This document shows, piece after piece, positions 4,791 through 7,685 of a stretch of 7,685 bases of DNA; within the stretch, counting starts at the first letter, position 1, and each line of letters begins with the position of its first letter. Below the pieces are notes generated by a model that searched no databases, was not told where the DNA came from, and saw only the letters and a program-made list of their open reading frames with translations. Position numbers and translations under genes: made by a program. This DNA comes from Kangiella sp. (GTDB taxonomy: Bacteria; Pseudomonadota; Gammaproteobacteria; Enterobacterales; Kangiellaceae), in contig JAPHRL010000083.1 of NCBI GenBank assembly GCA_026195755.1, positions 1 through 7,685 on the forward strand, written 5' to 3'.

Positions 4791-5621
4791 TTACTTCTTA
4801 TCTTTTACTTCTTCGATATCACCATCAACAATCCGCCACAAGCCCAGTGAGGTAGCTATATAAAGTGGGTAGTCATAACTCAGACTGGTAAAGACATGAA
4901 CCGGAGAAGGGATTTCATCAACAATATGAGTCATCATAAGCGCGTGTACATCTTCCCCCTGGGGTTGTAAATGAATACAACTTTTCGAGTAAGACTCTTG
5001 CTCTAAAACTGTCATGCCATCTCGTGATACTAAAATTCTTTGCGCTCCACCGATCGGAATAACGCCAGGCTCTGTCGGCGGTGTTAAAAAGAAAACATTC
5101 CAGCCAGCATCATCTTCTAGTACTACGCTGTTAAGGTTTTCTGAGCAAGCTTCGGTAATACTGTTTCCAGCGCTAGAAAGTGCTTCAAGCATAGTCTTTT
5201 CTTCTTCTGTAACCGTTCGCTTGGGATTGGCTTCAAAGCCAGAAATTTCAAAGCTGTCATTATAGAATACATCGGCGAATGACAGGATTTGTCCGTCTCT
5301 AGTGGAACGATAAAAACTGACCCGATGGTTTCCTTCAGGATCAAGATGAACAAGCCAGCCTTGTGGGTTTTCAATCTTACTTAGGTCGATTTCTTCACGC
5401 ACCTTATCTGTTGCCGTCCAGGCAAGAGAGTCTTTTATCCAGATGAAATAACCAGCCTGTTCACTGAACTGGAGCTTTTGAATTTGTTCAGGTGTGTAGA
5501 ACAGGGGCTTTGGTGATTCTTCAGAAGAAGTGACGGTATTAATATTGTCGCTATCTTGCTTTGAGTTTGTTTGGCAGCCACAAGTCACAAGTACAAGCAC
5601 GGTAATTAAAAGTTTTTTCAT
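4791..5621 (-). CDS. Uncharacterised secreted lipoprotein
   Basis: I do not recognise a named family. The 276-residue product begins with a short lipoprotein signal (MKKLLITVLVLVTCGC). Cysteine 16 is the likely lipidated residue, though the lipobox T-C-G-C is imperfect because Leu is missing at -3. Gln follows it, which favours sorting to the outer membrane. A polar, acidic linker runs to about residue 38. The rest (39-270) is globular, with no further membrane segment. Visible features are IENPQGWLVHLDPEGNHRV (83-101), RILVSRDGMTVLEQ (195-208), two cysteines (C159, C215) that could form a disulfide, and a conserved-looking end YPLYIATSLGLWRIVDG (251-267). AAGGA lies 7 nt before the ATG. The gene follows the GFA-type gene by 13 bp and is probably co-transcribed with it. 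No function can be assigned. Confidence 0.85.
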   Translation of the reverse strand: MKKLLITVLVLVTCGCQTNSKQDSDNINTVTSSEESPKPLFYTPEQIQKLQFSEQAGYFIWIKDSLAWTATDKVREEIDLSKIENPQGWLVHLDPEGNHRVSFYRSTRDGQILSFADVFYNDSFEISGFEANPKRTVTEEEKTMLEALSSAGNSITEACSENLNSVVLEDDAGWNVFFLTPPTEPGVIPIGGAQRILVSRDGMTVLEQESYSKSCIHLQPQGEDVHALMMTHIVDEIPSPVHVFTSLSYDYPLYIATSLGLWRIVDGDIEEVKDKK

Positions 5622-5634
5622 TGTAAGATCCTTA

Positions 5635-6042
5635 TTAAGATTTATTGTGTGGGTAGACAGCTAATCGCTTGGTATCTCCCAACAGATCTTCCCAGCTAGC
5701 TCTATCGTCACAAAAGATATGCGCAGTAGGATTGATGTTTGGCGATGAGTTCAAACTTCCCGCCGGAACAATGGCAATTTTGTCACCGATTTCGGTAGGT
5801 ACTGGTGAGCCGCACTCTGAGCAAAAGCTTTTGGTAAAGCGTGTGTCTGGCAAATTATATCTTTTTACCAGTTGCTTACCTTGGAGCCAGTTTAAAGTAG
5901 CTTTAGTATTAAATAAGTTTGCCCCGTGAACAGTTCCAGTTGCTTTTCTGCATCTGGAGCAATGGCAAAGATAAAAGCTTTCAAAATTATCACTGATATC
6001 AAACTGAACTTCGCCGCAAAGACATGAACCGGTAATTTGCAT
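5635..6042 (-). CDS. GFA/CENP-V-domain zinc-binding protein
   Basis: This 135-residue protein has the zinc-cysteine pattern of the GFA family (Mss4-like fold): SCLCGEV (C7, C9), CHCSRCRKATG (C26, C28, C31) and FCSECGSPVP (C74, C77). The founding member was described as a glutathione-dependent formaldehyde-activating enzyme, but most members have no proven activity, so a reaction should not be assumed. All seven expected cysteines are present and the length is normal. AGAGG lies 5 nt before the ATG at 6042. The protein is predicted cytoplasmic. It is the first gene of a two-gene unit with the lipoprotein downstream, an association I cannot explain functionally. Confidence 0.9.
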   Translation of the reverse strand: MQITGSCLCGEVQFDISDNFESFYLCHCSRCRKATGTVHGANLFNTKATLNWLQGKQLVKRYNLPDTRFTKSFCSECGSPVPTEIGDKIAIVPAGSLNSSPNINPTAHIFCDDRASWEDLLGDTKRLAVYPHNKS

Positions 6043-6063
6043 AGTAACCTCTTAGACTAAGTG

Positions 6064-6106
6064 CCTGACTTCCTGACTTATAAAAATAATTTAGGTCATT
6101 TGACTA
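6064..6106 (-). promoter_or_regulatory. Candidate promoter of the GFA-lipoprotein unit with tandem repeat
   Basis: On the minus strand TAGTCA (6106-6101) and TATAAG (6082-6077) are spaced by 18 bp. They match consensus at 4 and 5 of 6 positions. The octamer CCTGACTT occurs twice in tandem on the plus strand (6064-6071 and 6072-6079) and overlaps the -10 and the predicted start point, so it could be an operator. This was assigned by eye. Confidence 0.4.
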
Positions 6107-6131
6107 TCGAAGTGATTCTTGGTCAATGGCC

Positions 6132-6231
6132 GTAGGCTGGGATGAACTGCGTGAATCCCAGCTTTTTAAATCAACTTTTGCACCCAGAGAACAGTAATTG
6201 CTGGGATTCGCTGCGCTTATCACCAGCCTAC
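6132..6231. repeat. Paired inverted intergenic repeat (REP-like)
   Basis: The arm at 6132-6162 begins GTAGGCTGGG and ends GAATCCCAGC. The arm at 6200-6231 is its near reverse complement, beginning GCTGGGATTC and ending CCAGCCTAC, with 37 bp between them. The first arm is itself a hairpin: GCTGGGAT (6136-6143) and ATCCCAGC (6155-6162) around 11 nt, with TTTTT following on the plus strand. Sequences of the type GCTGGGATTCGCTGCGCT...CCAGCCTAC are familiar to me as scattered intergenic repeats in gammaproteobacteria. It begins 6 bp past the stop of the membrane-protein gene and could end its transcript. Confidence 0.75.
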
Positions 6232-6237
6232 AAGGTG

Positions 6238-6654
6238 CTATGTGTGATTAAATTGTTTTCTGGTGAGTAATAATGGCACCATAAACAAAACCAATACTAA
6301 TCCGTTTAGATAAAAATGCGCAAAAACATTATTAGCGATGGAAAAGACTGTGTCTATAACACTCCAAATTAGAACCGCGCTAATTAAGAACCACCAGTCT
6401 TTCATTGTCCTACTTTCAAATGCTTTCCCAATCGCGTAGAAAAATAACAAGCCCCAGCTGGCGACGGTTGGGCCAAAGACGCCAATCAAAAATCTTAGCG
6501 ATTCAGGGTTGCTGTCAGGGAAGGCGCTTTTTAGGTGGGTAAAGTAGGGCGTAGCAAGCGATGTATAAACCATAACGGGTAACAGTAAGCCGCCAATGAT
6601 ATGAATAACAGCCAAGGTCTGCAGCCAGCGTCTTGCCAATAAAATACTCATCAT
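6238..6654 (-). CDS. Small four-helix membrane protein of unknown function
   Basis: No family is recognised. The 138-residue protein is mostly hydrophobic, with likely membrane segments at about 12-32, 55-76, 86-106 and 110-130. The loop between the first two (about 33-54, ATPYFTHLKSAFPDSNPESL) is the only sizeable polar region. The ATG at 6654 forms an ATGA overlap with the stop of the DCC-family gene (6651-6654). A second ATG directly follows, but the overlap favours the first. There is no strong ribosome binding site, which fits translational coupling. The tight link to a DCC protein suggests the two act together at the inner membrane. That is inference from context only. Confidence 0.85.
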   Translation of the reverse strand: MMSILLARRWLQTLAVIHIIGGLLLPVMVYTSLATPYFTHLKSAFPDSNPESLRFLIGVFGPTVASWGLLFFYAIGKAFESRTMKDWWFLISAVLIWSVIDTVFSIANNVFAHFYLNGLVLVLFMVPLLLTRKQFNHT

Positions 6655-7049
6655 AAAAATCGATCCATAATCTCTTTGCTAGGTAACATGCAGTAATCAA
6701 GCTTTCCAAAGAGTTTATAGCGGTTCTTTGCAATTTTGTCATAACACCAGTCGCGAAACTTTAAAGGAAAAATCCGCAAAACTCTAAGCCAGGGCCAAGG
6801 CTTTTTAAGTTGCTTGATAATCTCGAAAAAAGCTTCAGATCGGAAAAGAGCTTCATCATCCACAATCAGTACCATAGTTTCAAAATTATTAGTATCCAGC
6901 CCATGAGAAGACAGCAGTTCCTGTCCTTTCGGTGACTGAACCGAACAAAATTTAAAAACAGCATCAGGATCACGCTTGATTACAAAAGGTACCCACGCAG
7001 AGCAAAGCTTGCATTCACCGTCAAAGAGTATGATTGGGTTAGTTGGCAT
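6651..7049 (-). CDS. DCC-family thiol-disulfide oxidoreductase-like protein (DUF393, YuxK type)
   Basis: DCC proteins have a thioredoxin-like motif and are annotated as possible thiol-disulfide oxidoreductases, although few have been tested. This 132-residue protein shows the name-giving motif near its N-terminus, ILFDGECKLC (7-16), with D10, C13 and C16. FCSVQS (34-39), SEAFFEIIKQL (71-81) and the C-terminal signature NRYKLFGKLDYCMLP (109-123) follow in the order expected for the family. Further cysteines are C35, C102 and C120. There is no signal peptide. The ATG at 7049 has no good ribosome binding site. The gene lies 49 bp after the unrecognised protein upstream and overlaps the membrane-protein gene downstream by 4 bp. 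Confidence 0.9.
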   Translation of the reverse strand: MPTNPIILFDGECKLCSAWVPFVIKRDPDAVFKFCSVQSPKGQELLSSHGLDTNNFETMVLIVDDEALFRSEAFFEIIKQLKKPWPWLRVLRIFPLKFRDWCYDKIAKNRYKLFGKLDYCMLPSKEIMDRFL

Positions 7050-7098
7050 TGGTTAGCTTACTCTAACTTTTTTAATTCATTATCGGACAAATATCTTG

Positions 7099-7683
7099 TT
7101 AAGGTTTAACTAAAGCTGGACTGGACCATTGCCAAACAATTTTCTCTTCACTTTCTGCAATTATCCTTTTGTAATCTAACTCTAATAAATCCTTATTTTT
7201 TTCCATCTTTTCAATGTCCAATGGTGTTAAGTTAAATTCCCTAACATTGTCTACAAGATCAAATTGTTCAGGAGATTGCATTTCAATAGATACAGTATAT
7301 TTCCCCGACTTCCATCCAAAAGCGTGTTTGTTGAAGCTATACATATCAGTCATTTCGGGTTCGCGTAAGAATGTTTCAGGATCATATTTTTCTTCAGTTT
7401 TAAGATAAGACATTTTTTTTGCGGCTTTCGTAATATATTCTCTCTGCTCGGTGAGATATGCTGGATCTTGAAACCTTACGAATCTTTCTTCAATATCTTT
7501 CTGATTGAGTTTGATTGCTAGCACTGTTTGTTCTTTTTCGAATGGCATGGCGCTTGCATCTGGTAGAGTCATTTTCCCCATATGTTGTGTCATACCTTGC
7601 CACTCAAAAACGCGTTCTTCACCACTTTCGTGGGATAGTCTTATTTTTAAATCGGAAATAACTATATCCTTATTTTCAACAGA
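7099..7683 (-). CDS. Unrecognised hydrophilic protein, C-terminal 194 residues, cut by right edge
   Basis: I do not recognise this protein. An ATG at 7593 exists, but the frame stays open to the window edge and the added 30 codons look coding (KDIVISDLKIRLSHESGEER, then VFEWQG). The base pattern before the ATG is also not a usable ribosome binding site. I therefore treat the gene as running in from beyond 7685. The visible part has no membrane segment. It is rich in charged residues and contains a mixed Lys/Glu helical stretch (LTPLDIEKMEKNKDLLELDY) and several Trp-centred short segments (FGWKSGKYTVSIEM near the middle, VWQWSSPAL near the end), suggesting a beta-rich domain. It ends 49 bp before the DCC-family gene and may be in the same transcript. 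Confidence 0.7.
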   Translation of the reverse strand, partial: SVENKDIVISDLKIRLSHESGEERVFEWQGMTQHMGKMTLPDASAMPFEKEQTVLAIKLNQKDIEERFVRFQDPAYLTEQREYITKAAKKMSYLKTEEKYDPETFLREPEMTDMYSFNKHAFGWKSGKYTVSIEMQSPEQFDLVDNVREFNLTPLDIEKMEKNKDLLELDYKRIIAESEEKIVWQWSSPALVKP

Positions 7684-7685
7684 AA

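Noticed and set aside
4636..4863. Plus-strand frame of 75 codons running into the lipoprotein gene
   Set aside because: It reads through the palindrome and the antisense of the lipoprotein 3' end, with no ribosome binding site and no recognisable composition.
6515..6742. Minus-strand frame of 75 codons across the DCC/membrane-protein junction
   Set aside because: It overlaps two better supported genes in another frame and matches nothing recognisable.
7052..7073. GTTAG/CTAAC hairpin followed by T residues on the plus strand
   Set aside because: The stem has only 5 AT-rich pairs, and no plus-strand gene lies before it, so a terminator role is not supported.
7591..7593. ATG at 7593 as the true start of the rightmost gene
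   Set aside because: The frame continues open to the edge with coding-like sequence, and AAGG touches the ATG too closely to act as ribosome binding site.

Overview
The window reads as chromosomal DNA of a gammaproteobacterium of moderate, mid-40s-looking GC. The evidence is the strong resemblance of AsnA, AsnC, S6, S18 and L9 to the Escherichia coli proteins as I remember them, a pilin of the PilA type, and dispersed palindromes of the kind seen between genes in marine gammaproteobacteria. A Kangiella-like or other Oceanospirillales host is my guess only. No rRNA, tRNA, CRISPR array, transposase or phage gene is visible.

Layout. 1-636 (minus) is the N-terminal 212 codons of asparagine synthetase A (asnA), running off the left edge. 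It is divergent from its regulator asnC (815-1285, plus). Then follow three minus-strand genes, in transcription order: a pilin-like membrane protein (3262-2756), a short divergent PilC/GspF-type membrane protein (2766-1783) and a type IV prepilin (1779-1300). They overlap or nearly touch and form one operon. Its promoter lies back to back with that of the plus-strand ribosomal operon rpsF-rpsR-rplI (3453-4574), which ends in a clear intrinsic terminator at 4598-4628. The rpsF leader carries a terminator-like hairpin at its very start and a sequence able to mask the rpsF ribosome binding site.

The right half is all minus strand: an uncharacterised lipoprotein (5621-4791) behind a GFA/CENP-V-type zinc protein (6042-5635), and a second group made of an unrecognised protein cut by the right edge (7683-7099), a DCC-family (DUF393) thiol-disulfide protein (7049-6651) and a four-helix membrane protein (6654-6238) joined to it by an ATGA overlap. 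Two palindromic intergenic elements sit at gene borders: one of about 125 bp at 4626-4750 and a paired inverted repeat at 6132-6231.

How the genes work together. asnA/asnC is a self-contained asparagine synthesis and sensing pair. rpsF-rpsR-rplI supplies ribosomal proteins and probably has S6:S18 autoregulation. The most interesting part is the three-gene pilin/GspF cassette. It has two pilin-fold proteins and a platform-like protein but no ATPase, prepilin peptidase or secretin. The upstream pilin paralogue carries a processing site that looks altered, with a long leader, Ser-Trp at the junction and Asp in place of Glu5. I regard it as the best candidate here for a little-described system, with its function unknown.
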